A DNA stretch of 12,812 bases, taken from the NCBI GenBank assembly GCA_964511185.1, contig CAZEDU010000138.1, positions 1-12,812 of the forward strand. The letters run 5' to 3'. The position numbers and the translations under genes are program-made. The notes beneath the pieces were generated by a model. That model ran no database searches. It was not told where the DNA came from and saw only the letters and a program-made list of their open reading frames with translations. How positions within the stretch are numbered: position 1 is the stretch's first letter; the number at the start of each line of letters is the position of its first letter. Of this stretch, positions 1-8,817 are shown one piece after another. This DNA comes from CAZEDU01 sp964511185 (GTDB taxonomy: Bacteria; Myxococcota; Myxococcia; Myxococcales; Myxococcaceae).

Positions 1-2571
<2,571 letters not shown>

Positions 2572-2623
2572 GGCGTACCATCCGCACGGTGGTTAATCAT
2601 TTGGCGTCCGCTCATTGATGGGT

Positions 2624-2631
2624 GGAGGTGG
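2624..2631 (+). promoter_or_regulatory. Shine-Dalgarno of KamA1
   Basis: GGAGGTGG lies five to nine bases before the ATG at 2634. It favours that ATG over the in-frame GTG at 2622, which overlaps the ribosome site itself. Confidence 0.7.
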
Positions 2632-2633
2632 CG

Positions 2634-4004
2634 ATGCACACCGCGACGACGATTCTCAAGACGGCGCTGCCCAAGGATCAGCCGTTCAAGTACCCGCTGG
2701 AGCGCGCGTACATCGAGCCGGATTGGACGCGGCTGCCCGGCTATCGCGGCGTGTCGAAGGCGGACTGGGAGAGCGCCCTTTGGCAGCGCCGGCACACCGT
2801 CAAGAACCTCAAGGAGCTGAAGGAGGCGCTGGGGCCGCTCTTGCCCGACACCCTGGCCGCGGGCATCGAGCGCGATCAGCAAGAGCGGGCGACGATGTCG
2901 CTGCTCATCACGCCGCACATGCTGAACATGATGGACGAGCGCGACCTGTGGATCGACCCGGTGCGCCGCTACATGTTGCCGGCGTTCGAGGACCGCCGCG
3001 CCGACTGGCCCAGCCACCCCAAGGCGTCGCGCGACAGCCTGCACGAGGCGGAGATGTGGAAGGTCGAGGGGCTGACGCACCGCTACCCGACGAAGGTGCT
3101 GGCGGAGCTGCTGTCGACCTGTCCGCAGTACTGCGGACACTGCACGCGGATGGACTTGGTGGGCAACGACGTGCCGCAGGTCGACAAGCTCAAGTTCGGC
3201 ATTCCGCCCAAGGAGCGCTACGAGCAGATCCTCGAGTACCTGCGCAAGACGCCGACCGTGCGCGACGTCGTCGTCTCGGGCGGTGACGTGGCGAACCTGC
3301 CGATTCAGCAGCTCGAGGCGTTCGTCAGCGCGCTGCTCGACATCTCGAACATTCGGGACATTCGCCTGGCGAGCAAGGGGTTGATGGGCATTCCGCAGCA
3401 CTTCCTGCAGGACTCGGTGATGCAGGCGCTCGAGCGGCTGGCGAAGAAGGCGTTCGAGCGGGGCGTGGACCTGGCGTTTCACACGCACGTGAACCACGTC
3501 AGCCAGGTGACGCCGCTGCTCGGGAAGGTGGTGCGCAAGGTGCTCGACATGGGCTTCCGCGATGTGCGGAACCAGGGCGTGCTGCTGCGTGGGGTGAACG
3601 CGACGTCGAAGGACCTGCTCGACCTGTGCTTCCGCCTCGCGGACGACGCGAAGATCCTGCCGTACTACTTCTACATGTGCGACATGATCCCGAACTCCGA
3701 GCACTGGCGGGTCGGGGTCTTCGAAGCGCAGCAGCTCCAGCACGACATCATGGGCTACCTGCCGGGCTTCGCGACGCCGCGCATCGTGTGTGACGTGCCC
3801 TTCGTCGGCAAGCGCTGGGTGCACCAGGTGGCGGAGTACGACCGCGAGAAGGGCATCTCGTACTGGACCAAGAACTACCGCACCGGCATCGAGGTCGATG
3901 ACCCCGAGGCGCTGACCCGAAAGTACGAGTACTACGACCCCATCTACCTGTTGCCCGAGTCGGGGCGGAAGTGGTGGGAGCAGCAGGTCCAGTCGAAGGG
4001 CTAG
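2634..4004 (+). CDS. Divergent lysine 2,3-aminomutase-family radical SAM enzyme (KamA1)
   Basis: The 456-residue protein is somewhat longer than classical lysine 2,3-aminomutase (about 416). The radical SAM cluster motif CPQYCGHC (C163, C167, C170) is followed by R172, matching the arginine that holds the substrate carboxylate in the clostridial enzyme. VVSGGD (213-218) is the SAM-binding glycine motif. Two acidic residues that bind the lysine side-chain amine in LAM appear conserved (D350 in MCDM, D387 in VCDVP), and K393 is the likely PLP Schiff-base lysine. However, the canonical PGGGGK loop is replaced by PFVGK, one residue shorter. The C-terminal tail (401-456) is aromatic-rich. Family chemistry is the SAM- and PLP-dependent 1,2-shift of an alpha-amino group to the beta carbon; whether lysine is the substrate here is uncertain. 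It follows the kinase gene by 62 bp and precedes the GerW-like gene by 70 bp. Confidence 0.88.
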   Translation: MHTATTILKTALPKDQPFKYPLERAYIEPDWTRLPGYRGVSKADWESALWQRRHTVKNLKELKEALGPLLPDTLAAGIERDQQERATMSLLITPHMLNMMDERDLWIDPVRRYMLPAFEDRRADWPSHPKASRDSLHEAEMWKVEGLTHRYPTKVLAELLSTCPQYCGHCTRMDLVGNDVPQVDKLKFGIPPKERYEQILEYLRKTPTVRDVVVSGGDVANLPIQQLEAFVSALLDISNIRDIRLASKGLMGIPQHFLQDSVMQALERLAKKAFERGVDLAFHTHVNHVSQVTPLLGKVVRKVLDMGFRDVRNQGVLLRGVNATSKDLLDLCFRLADDAKILPYYFYMCDMIPNSEHWRVGVFEAQQLQHDIMGYLPGFATPRIVCDVPFVGKRWVHQVAEYDREKGISYWTKNYRTGIEVDDPEALTRKYEYYDPIYLLPESGRKWWEQQVQSKG

Positions 4005-4060
4005 CGGCAGGGCGAGCGTCAAGGGCCGCCGCTGGCCGCGCTGCGCACCTTCTCTTCGTG

Positions 4061-4068
4061 AGGAGGTG
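4061..4068 (+). promoter_or_regulatory. Shine-Dalgarno of the GerW-like gene
   Basis: AGGAGGTG ends six bases before the ATG at 4075. It decides that start over the in-frame GTG at 4066, which lies inside the ribosome site. Confidence 0.75.
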
Positions 4069-4074
4069 AGGTGG

Positions 4075-4452
4075 ATGGACATTTCTTCGATGCTCGAGAG
4101 CGTGGGGCAGTCGGCGACCGCCAAGCGCGTCTTCAGTGAGCCCATCGAGCGGGACGGGGCGACGATCGTCCTCGCGGCCGCGGTCGGTGGGGGCGGCGGC
4201 ATGGGCGAGGCGCCGGAGGGGACGGAAGGGAAGACCGGCGGCGGTGGGGGTTACGGCTTCGGGGCCAAGCCCGCCGGCGCGTTCGTGATCAAGGGCGACA
4301 AGGTGCGGTGGATGCCGGCGGTCGACGTGAACCGAATCATCATGGGCGGGCAGGTGGTGGCGATCTTCGCGTTGATTGGCTTGCGGGCGCTGCTCGGCGG
4401 CCGGCGGCGTTCGCGGTCGGTGCATTCGCACTGGTGGAAGCGGGGCTCATGA
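4075..4452 (+). CDS. GerW/YtfJ-family protein with C-terminal membrane anchor
   Basis: This 125-residue protein matches the GerW/YtfJ (sporulation protein YtfJ) pattern. It has an N-terminal helix (MDISSMLESVGQSATAKRVF), a beta strand around IVLAAAV (31-37) and a glycine-rich central stretch (38-64). Then comes the family core AGAFVIKGDKVRWMPAVDVN (67-86). Residues about 92-108 form a hydrophobic helix followed by RRRSRS, suggesting a membrane anchor with a basic cytoplasmic end. In Bacillus the homolog is needed for spore germination; YtfJ-like proteins are widespread in non-sporulating bacteria, where their role is unknown. Its last codons overlap the 3' end of the convergent CBS gene by 6 bp. 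Family assignment is fairly sure; function here is not. Confidence 0.8.
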   Translation: MDISSMLESVGQSATAKRVFSEPIERDGATIVLAAAVGGGGGMGEAPEGTEGKTGGGGGYGFGAKPAGAFVIKGDKVRWMPAVDVNRIIMGGQVVAIFALIGLRALLGGRRRSRSVHSHWWKRGS

Positions 4453-4845
4453 CGGCTCCTCGCGGAGGAGCTCGCGGCAGACGCGCAGCACGTCGGACTC
4501 GGTGACGATGCCGACCGGCTGAAAGTGCTCGTTCACGACCGGGAGCGCGCCGATTCGGTGCTCCAGCATCAGGTCGATGGCGTGCGTGAGCGGCGTGTGC
4601 TCGGTGATGGCGAAGACGCGCGTGGTCATGTGCGGGCCGACCGGGATGCGCTTGGTGCCTTCGACGAGCGCGCGCAGCACGTCGCGCGCCGAGAGGATGC
4701 CGACCAGCTTGCCGTCGTCGTCGACCACCGGCAGGTGCCGCATCGCCCCCAGCTTCATCTCGGCGTCGGCGACCCCGATGGTGTTGGTCGCCTTCACGGT
4801 CACCAGCGCGGTGCTCATCACGTCCTTCACGGTCCGTGTCTTCAT
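4447..4845 (-). CDS. Tandem CBS-domain protein
   Basis: The 132-residue protein consists almost entirely of two CBS domains, residues about 7-60 and 72-127, each with the usual signature (MRHLPVVDDDGKLVGILSARD, shortened here as LPVV...GILSARD, and ALPVV...GIVTESDV). Such stand-alone Bateman modules bind adenosine nucleotides such as AMP, ATP or SAM and regulate partner proteins. It begins 31 bp downstream of the transporter stop on the same strand and has its own strong ribosome site, so the two are probably one operon. Binding of SAM would be notable given the two radical SAM enzymes nearby, but nothing in the sequence proves the ligand. Confidence 0.93.
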   Translation of the reverse strand: MKTRTVKDVMSTALVTVKATNTIGVADAEMKLGAMRHLPVVDDDGKLVGILSARDVLRALVEGTKRIPVGPHMTTRVFAITEHTPLTHAIDLMLEHRIGALPVVNEHFQPVGIVTESDVLRVCRELLREEPS

Positions 4846-4853
4846 GTCTGCGT

Positions 4854-4860
4854 CCTCCTT
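4854..4860 (-). promoter_or_regulatory. Shine-Dalgarno of the CBS gene
   Basis: Read on the minus strand this is AAGGAGG, eight bases before the ATG (4845-4843). It is a near-consensus site and fixes the start. Confidence 0.8.
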
Positions 4861-4876
4861 GCGGCGGTCGCGCTTT

Positions 4877-5908
4877 TCAGCGCGTCGTGGGGGTAGGCGG
4901 CAATATGGGCGTGGGGCGCAAGAGCGGCCACGACAGCACGACGATGCCGAGCAGGATGAGCCCGGCGCCCGCGAGCTCGGTCGTGGAGAGCGGCGGCTCG
5001 CCGAGCCAGAAGGTCAGCGCGACGCTCGCGACCACGCCGGCGATGACGCTCGAGATGCGGTTGGCCGGCACGCAGTACGAGTTCTCCTGCGGCTCGAGCA
5101 GGATGAGCGCGCCGAAGACGCCGGTGCCTTGCGAGAGGAGCCCGATGGCCAGCAGCACCCCGAGCGCGGGGTGACTCCAGAGCGAGGTGAAGCCCGAGGC
5201 CACTTGGGCGAGCGCGGGCAGCGACGTGCCGGTGGAGGCGAGGGCGAGGATCGCGAGGCCGAGGAGCGCGGCGGGCGCGGCCACCATCTGCTCTTCGACG
5301 AAGAAGCGCCGGTTGGTCTCTGGGTCGTCGCTCTTGGCGGCGTGGCTCATGAGCCGCAGCCGGACGAAGTAGCCGAGCAGGTACGCCGCGATGTCGAGGC
5401 TGGCGAAGAGGCCGAGCTCGTAGCTGTCGACGTCGCCGAGCGTGACGAGGAGCGAGGCGAGGCTGAAGGCGAGGGCGGCCCACGAGAACCAGCGGACCTT
5501 GCGGCGAGAGAGGAGGTCGACGAGCGGCGCGATGACGAGCACGCCTCCGCGCATCAGCACCATCGCGAAGACGATGCTGACGCCGTGAAACGTGTACGCC
5601 ATGGTGGTGGTGACGATGATCACCGCGGCCGACAGGCCCGACGCGAAGGTGCGCCAGGTCGGCCGCGGCAGGCGGACGCCGAGCAGCTGCGTCTGATGGG
5701 CGAAGCGCCACCAGCGCATCGCGGTGATGAAGACGAGCATGCCGATGGCGGAGGCGAGGACGGTGAGCGGGAGCAGCTCGGCGGAGCTCACGGGCCGTCC
5801 CCAGGCGGGGTTCAGCCCCTTCGAGACGACCTTGGTGAGCGCGCTGTAAGGCACGTAGCAGGCGAAGTACCCGAGCGCGAACCAGACGATGGCGTGACCG
5901 CGGAGCAT
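4877..5908 (-). CDS. EamA/DMT-type multi-spanning transporter
   Basis: Starting at the ATG at 5908 the protein has 343 residues with about ten hydrophobic segments, beginning at HAIVWFALGYFACYV and ending with AGAGLILLGIVVLSWPLL. It has the layout of the drug/metabolite (EamA) superfamily: two five-helix halves, a late conserved-looking stretch with polar residues (ALILLEPQENSYCVPANR), and a final helix pair separated by WLGEPP, a common DMT signature. The open frame reaches upstream to 6013, but that extension is hydrophilic and overlaps the divergent gene. AAAGGA on the minus strand at 5924-5919 is a plausible ribosome site. Family members export amino acids, metabolites or drugs, or import nucleotide sugars; the substrate is unknown. 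The CBS gene follows in the same direction. Confidence 0.85.
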   Translation of the reverse strand: MLRGHAIVWFALGYFACYVPYSALTKVVSKGLNPAWGRPVSSAELLPLTVLASAIGMLVFITAMRWWRFAHQTQLLGVRLPRPTWRTFASGLSAAVIIVTTTMAYTFHGVSIVFAMVLMRGGVLVIAPLVDLLSRRKVRWFSWAALAFSLASLLVTLGDVDSYELGLFASLDIAAYLLGYFVRLRLMSHAAKSDDPETNRRFFVEEQMVAAPAALLGLAILALASTGTSLPALAQVASGFTSLWSHPALGVLLAIGLLSQGTGVFGALILLEPQENSYCVPANRISSVIAGVVASVALTFWLGEPPLSTTELAGAGLILLGIVVLSWPLLRPTPILPPTPTTR

Positions 5909-5933
5909 GGAAGCTGTGTCCTTTGCACAATCA

Positions 5934-5983
5934 GCGCTGAGAGGCACGCGCTGACCTGGAACGCGCTGGATGTGGGTGCGCTC
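5934..5983. repeat. GCGCT motif at 14-15-bp spacing in divergent promoter region
   Basis: GCGCTG occurs at 5934, 5948 and 5963, and GCGCTC at 5978, giving start-to-start spacings of 14, 15 and 15 bp. The first copy lies within the perfect palindrome TCAGCGCTGA (5931-5940). The block sits between the divergent transporter and haem-lipoprotein genes. It could be an iterated protein-binding site; chance in GC-rich DNA cannot be excluded. Confidence 0.35.
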
Positions 5984-6011
5984 GCCGGGTCGAGTGGCTA
6001 GGGTCCGTGGC

Positions 6012-6611
6012 ATGACGCATCGACCTGCGCGGATATGGCTGGTGGGCTTGGCTTTCTTCGGTTGTGCGAAGTCGGCGTCGGTGGCCCCGCAGCCGCTTTC
6101 GTATCGCGTCGACCAAGCGCCCGAGGCGCTCCAGGGCGCGGTGGCGAAGGCAGATCACGCCATCGTCGCGCTGCAGCAGCGGCTCGCGAAGCGGCTCTTC
6201 GACGAGCTCGGGAGCGGTGGCCCGGTGAAGGCGCTCTCGGTGTGCCGCGATGAGGCGCAGCCTCTGACCGAGGCGGTGGCGCAGGAGCAGGGCGTGTCCG
6301 TGGGGCGCACCAGCTTCAAGCTTCGAAACCCGAAGAACGCCCCGCGTGCATGGGCGCGGCCTTCCGTCGAGCGCGCCGCGGGGCAGAGGGCGCAGGACGT
6401 CGAGCCTCTCGTCTTCGACTTGGGCGACAGCGTCGGCGTGCTGCGGCCCATTCCCTTGGGCGGCGCGTGCGAGGCCTGTCACGGCCCGCGCGAATCCATC
6501 TCTCCGGACGTCCAAGGGTTGCTGGAGGCCAGCTATCCGAGTGATGAGGCCGTCGGCTTCCAGGAAGGGGACCTGCGCGGCTTCTTCTGGGCGGAAGCCC
6601 CCAAGCGCTGA
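6012..6611 (+). CDS. Tll0287-like (DUF3365) haem lipoprotein
   Basis: The ATG at 6012 gives 199 residues opening with a short lipoprotein signal peptide; the lipobox is LAFFGC with C18 as the likely lipidated residue. The body follows the DUF3365/Tll0287 pattern: a helical stretch, ALSVCRDEAQP with C78, the family-typical GRTSFKLRNPKNAP (98-111), then RPIP and a single c-type haem motif CEACH (C153, C156, H157). Tll0287-like domains are haem-binding sensor or electron-transfer modules. This one stands alone, with no kinase or cyclase attached, and should be periplasmic and tethered to a membrane. It lies 44 bp upstream of KamA2 in the same direction and may be co-transcribed with it. Its physiological partner is unknown. 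Confidence 0.88.
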   Translation: MTHRPARIWLVGLAFFGCAKSASVAPQPLSYRVDQAPEALQGAVAKADHAIVALQQRLAKRLFDELGSGGPVKALSVCRDEAQPLTEAVAQEQGVSVGRTSFKLRNPKNAPRAWARPSVERAAGQRAQDVEPLVFDLGDSVGVLRPIPLGGACEACHGPRESISPDVQGLLEASYPSDEAVGFQEGDLRGFFWAEAPKR

Positions 6612-6645
6612 GCGTGACAAGAGGCGGCTTCTTTGGCTACGAGCC

Positions 6646-6650
6646 AGAGG
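6646..6650 (+). promoter_or_regulatory. Shine-Dalgarno of KamA2
   Basis: AGAGG ends five bases before the ATG at 6656. The in-frame GTG at 6614, three bases after the preceding stop, has no comparable site. Confidence 0.6.
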
Positions 6651-6655
6651 TGCCG

Positions 6656-7774
6656 ATGGACGCAGCGAACTCAGAGGCGGTGCCGGCCCGGGCCGCGGCG
6701 CTCTTCCCGGGCGTGACGCCTGAGCAGTGGAACGATTGGCGCTGGCAGATGCGCCATTCGGTGCGGTCGCTCGCGGCGCTCGAGAAGCTGGTTCCATTGA
6801 CCGAGGACGAGCGGCAAGGCTGCGTCGAGACCGCGTCGGTGTTTCGGCTGGGCATCAGCCCGTACTACCTGTCGCTCGTCGACCCGGAGCACCCGTTCTG
6901 TCCGGTCCGCATGCAGGCGATTCCCACGCGGGCCGAGGCGCGCGTTCGGCCCGGAGAGCTGCGCGATCCGTTGGGCGAGGACAAGACCCGGCCGGTCGAG
7001 GCGATCGTGCATCGCTACCCGGATCGCGTGTTGTTCATGGCGCTCGACACCTGCTCGGTCTACTGCCGGCACTGCACGCGCCGGAGAATCACCAACGGCG
7101 GAGAGGCGGAGCTGAGCCGCACCGCGCTGCAGGAGGGGATCGAGTACGTGCGCGCGCACCCTAAGGTGCGCGACGTGCTCATCTCGGGCGGCGATCCGTT
7201 CCTGCTCTCCGACGAGCGGCTGGAGGCGTTGCTCGCGCCGCTCTCCGAGATTCCGCACGTGGAGATGATTCGCATCGGCACGCGCATCCCGGTGTGCTTG
7301 CCGATGCGCGTGACCGACGCGCTCGCGGCGCTGCTGCGAAAGTACGCGCCGGTCTACGTGGTGACCCACTTCAACCACGCGAAGGAGATCACGCCCGCGG
7401 CGCGCGCGGCGTGTGAGCGGCTCGTCGATCGCGGTGTGCCGGTGGAGAACCAGGCGGTGCTGATGCGCCGGGTGAACTCGAGCGCGCGGATCATTCAAGA
7501 GCTCTCTCACGCCTGCCTGCGCATGCGGGTGCGCCCGTACTACCTGCACCAGATGGATGTGGCGCAAGGGCTCGAGCATCTGCGTACGCCCCTGGCGAAA
7601 GGCGTCGAGATCATCGAAGCGCTGCGCGGACACACGACGGGCCTGGCGGTGCCGCACCTGGCGATCGACTTGCCGGGCGGCGGCGGCAAGGTGACGGTGC
7701 AGCCGGACTATGTCGTAGAGCGGCAGCCGCGCCAGACGGTCTTTCGGAACTTCAAGGGTGAGCGGTATGCGTAA
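6656..7774 (+). CDS. kamA: L-lysine 2,3-aminomutase (KamA2)
   Basis: The 372-residue protein carries all recognised hallmarks of lysine 2,3-aminomutase, which interconverts L-lysine and L-beta-lysine using a 4Fe-4S cluster, SAM and PLP. The cluster motif is CSVYCRHC (C133, C137, C140) with R142 for the substrate carboxylate. ISGGDP (176-181) is the SAM motif. D301 (in MDVAQGLEHLRTP) and D338 (in IDLPGGGGK) correspond to the two aspartates that bind the lysine epsilon-amine in the clostridial enzyme, and K345 of PGGGGK is the PLP lysine. EpmB, the EF-P beta-lysylation relative, lacks the canonical PGGGGK loop, which argues for a true LAM here. The protein is shorter than the 416-residue clostridial enzyme, mainly at the C terminus. 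No beta-lysine acetyltransferase (ablB) or fermentation genes are adjacent. A REP-like hairpin lies 65 bp downstream. Confidence 0.92.
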   Translation: MDAANSEAVPARAAALFPGVTPEQWNDWRWQMRHSVRSLAALEKLVPLTEDERQGCVETASVFRLGISPYYLSLVDPEHPFCPVRMQAIPTRAEARVRPGELRDPLGEDKTRPVEAIVHRYPDRVLFMALDTCSVYCRHCTRRRITNGGEAELSRTALQEGIEYVRAHPKVRDVLISGGDPFLLSDERLEALLAPLSEIPHVEMIRIGTRIPVCLPMRVTDALAALLRKYAPVYVVTHFNHAKEITPAARAACERLVDRGVPVENQAVLMRRVNSSARIIQELSHACLRMRVRPYYLHQMDVAQGLEHLRTPLAKGVEIIEALRGHTTGLAVPHLAIDLPGGGGKVTVQPDYVVERQPRQTVFRNFKGERYA

Positions 7775-7839
7775 CCGGAGCCGGAAGAGGTTGATTGCAG
7801 CTGCCCGTACGATGAGGTCTGGATGGGGGCTCGCGACGG

Positions 7840-7872
7840 CCGGGGACAGTCCCCTTCGGGGACGGTCCCCGG
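7840..7872. repeat. Near-perfect 15-bp-stem palindrome, REP-like
   Basis: Arms 7840-7854 (CCGGGGACAGTCCCC) and 7858-7872 (GGGGACGGTCCCCGG) pair with one mismatch (7848/7864) around a TTC loop. Each arm is itself close to self-complementary (GGGGAC...GTCCCC), the compound layout of bacterial REP elements. The right arm abuts the LysR stop codon (7873-7875). No T-run follows on either strand, so a canonical intrinsic terminator is unlikely, though the structure could still act on mRNA ends of the convergent genes. Only one copy is seen in the window. Confidence 0.75.
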
Positions 7873-8745
7873 TTAGGGCGCGAGGGCGAGCGCGGCTTCG
7901 ATGAGCGGCTGGGGGACGTTGGTCTTCCGCCACGCGGCGTAGATGGGGAACTCGACCTTGGGGCGCGTGACGGGGTGGGCGATGACGCCTTCGACGCGGG
8001 GACCTTGGGCATCGAGCGACGGCACGAGGGAGAAGCCCAGCCCGGCGGCGACGAACCCCAAGATGGTGTCGGACGAGTCCGCCGCGTGGGAGATGCGCGG
8101 GGTCACGCCGTGCAGCTCGAGCGCCTTGAGCTGAAGCGCCTGGAGCTTGCTGTCGGTGTGATAGGCGACGAACGGCTCGTCTTTCAGCGCGTCCAGCGAG
8201 AGCTGCTTGCGCTGGGCGAGCGGGTGCTCCTTGGGCAGCACCAAGAACGGCCGCGAGGTGGCGACCTGGCGAACGTCGATGTCGCTGGGGACCGTCTCGA
8301 GGTAGTCGACGAGCAGATCGCTCTCGCCCGAGCGGAGCAGCTGCAGGTCGGCGGTCATGACCTCGCAGAGCGCGACGAGGACGTCGGGCCGCTGCTTCTG
8401 CAGCCGGCGCAGCCACGCGGGTAGAATGTGCCGCAGCGAGAAGCCCGCGGCGTGGATGCGCAGCGTGCCGCCGAACGTGCCGTGCCTCACCGAGTCGAGC
8501 ACGCTCGGCAGCCGCTCCAAGAAAGGCGCGGCGAAGTCGTAGAGCACGCGCCCCGCGGGGGTGAGGACGACCCGGTCTTTCCCGACCCGCTCGAACAGCC
8601 GAACGCCCAGGTCGGTCTCCAGCCGGCGCACCTGCTGGTGCACGCCGGGCTGCGTGATGGGGTAGGGGAACGCCCGGGCGGCGCGCGCGTACCCTTGGGT
8701 TCGCGCGACCCAATAGAAACCTTCGAGCCTTTGCAGCGGTAACAT
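7873..8745 (-). CDS. LysR-family transcriptional regulator
   Basis: The 290-residue protein has standard LysR length. The N-terminal winged helix-turn-helix spans residues about 5-65, with the recognisable ARAARAF...ITQPGVHQQVRRLE core, DLGVRLFER (45-53) and LTPAG (61-65). The rest is the periplasmic-binding-fold effector domain, including GESDLLVDYL and the late GLGFSLVPS segment. It is transcribed divergently from the alpha/beta hydrolase with a short intergenic region that holds a dyad of LysR-box type, so it probably regulates itself and the hydrolase. The effector is unknown. No clear ribosome site precedes the ATG at 8745. Confidence 0.95.
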   Translation of the reverse strand: MLPLQRLEGFYWVARTQGYARAARAFPYPITQPGVHQQVRRLETDLGVRLFERVGKDRVVLTPAGRVLYDFAAPFLERLPSVLDSVRHGTFGGTLRIHAAGFSLRHILPAWLRRLQKQRPDVLVALCEVMTADLQLLRSGESDLLVDYLETVPSDIDVRQVATSRPFLVLPKEHPLAQRKQLSLDALKDEPFVAYHTDSKLQALQLKALELHGVTPRISHAADSSDTILGFVAAGLGFSLVPSLDAQGPRVEGVIAHPVTRPKVEFPIYAAWRKTNVPQPLIEAALALAP

Positions 8746-8767
8746 TCACGGAAGCTTATCAATAGAG

Positions 8768-8784
8768 GCTCGAATCGTTCGAGC
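8768..8784. promoter_or_regulatory. Candidate LysR operator (T-N11-A dyad)
   Basis: GCTCGAA-TCG-TTCGAGC is a perfect 7-bp inverted repeat. T8770 and A8782 satisfy the T-N11-A rule of LysR boxes. It lies 23 bp from the LysR start and 33 bp from the hydrolase start, where an autoregulatory site is expected. Confidence 0.55.
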
Positions 8785-8817
8785 GCGTCATTGATGCCAC
8801 CGGTTATCCTTGGGGCG

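Noticed and set aside
2591..2606. AT-rich patch upstream of KamA1 as a promoter
   Set aside because: It stands out in GC-rich DNA, but I could not find a -35/-10 pair with proper spacing.
4003..4033. AGCGGC/GCCGCT inverted repeat after KamA1 as terminator
   Set aside because: Only six paired bases with a 19-nt loop and no T-run; expected by chance at this GC content.
4577..6001. 474-codon plus-strand open frame opposite the transporter
   Set aside because: Its product is an extremely Arg/Glu/Asp/Gly-rich low-complexity sequence, whereas the minus strand encodes a clear multi-helix membrane protein.
5909..6013. Longer N terminus for the transporter, from 6013
   Set aside because: The extra 35 residues are hydrophilic, overlap the start of the divergent gene, and the ATG at 5908 directly precedes the first membrane helix.
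6656..7774. KamA2 as EpmB (EF-P beta-lysylation aminomutase)
   Set aside because: It has the full PGGGGK loop and both lysine-binding aspartates of true lysine 2,3-aminomutase, and no EF-P or EpmA gene is nearby.
7791..7813. TTGATT...TACGAT as a sigma70 promoter between KamA2 and the hairpin
   Set aside because: The spacer is only 11 bp and no plus-strand gene follows.
7840..7872. Hairpin as a standard Rho-independent terminator
   Set aside because: Strong stem, but no run of T follows on either strand; the compound palindrome fits a REP element better.
6671..8749. 692-codon minus-strand open frame across KamA2 and LysR
   Set aside because: It runs antisense to KamA2 and in a different frame over the LysR gene; both real genes have conserved motifs and the long frame has none.
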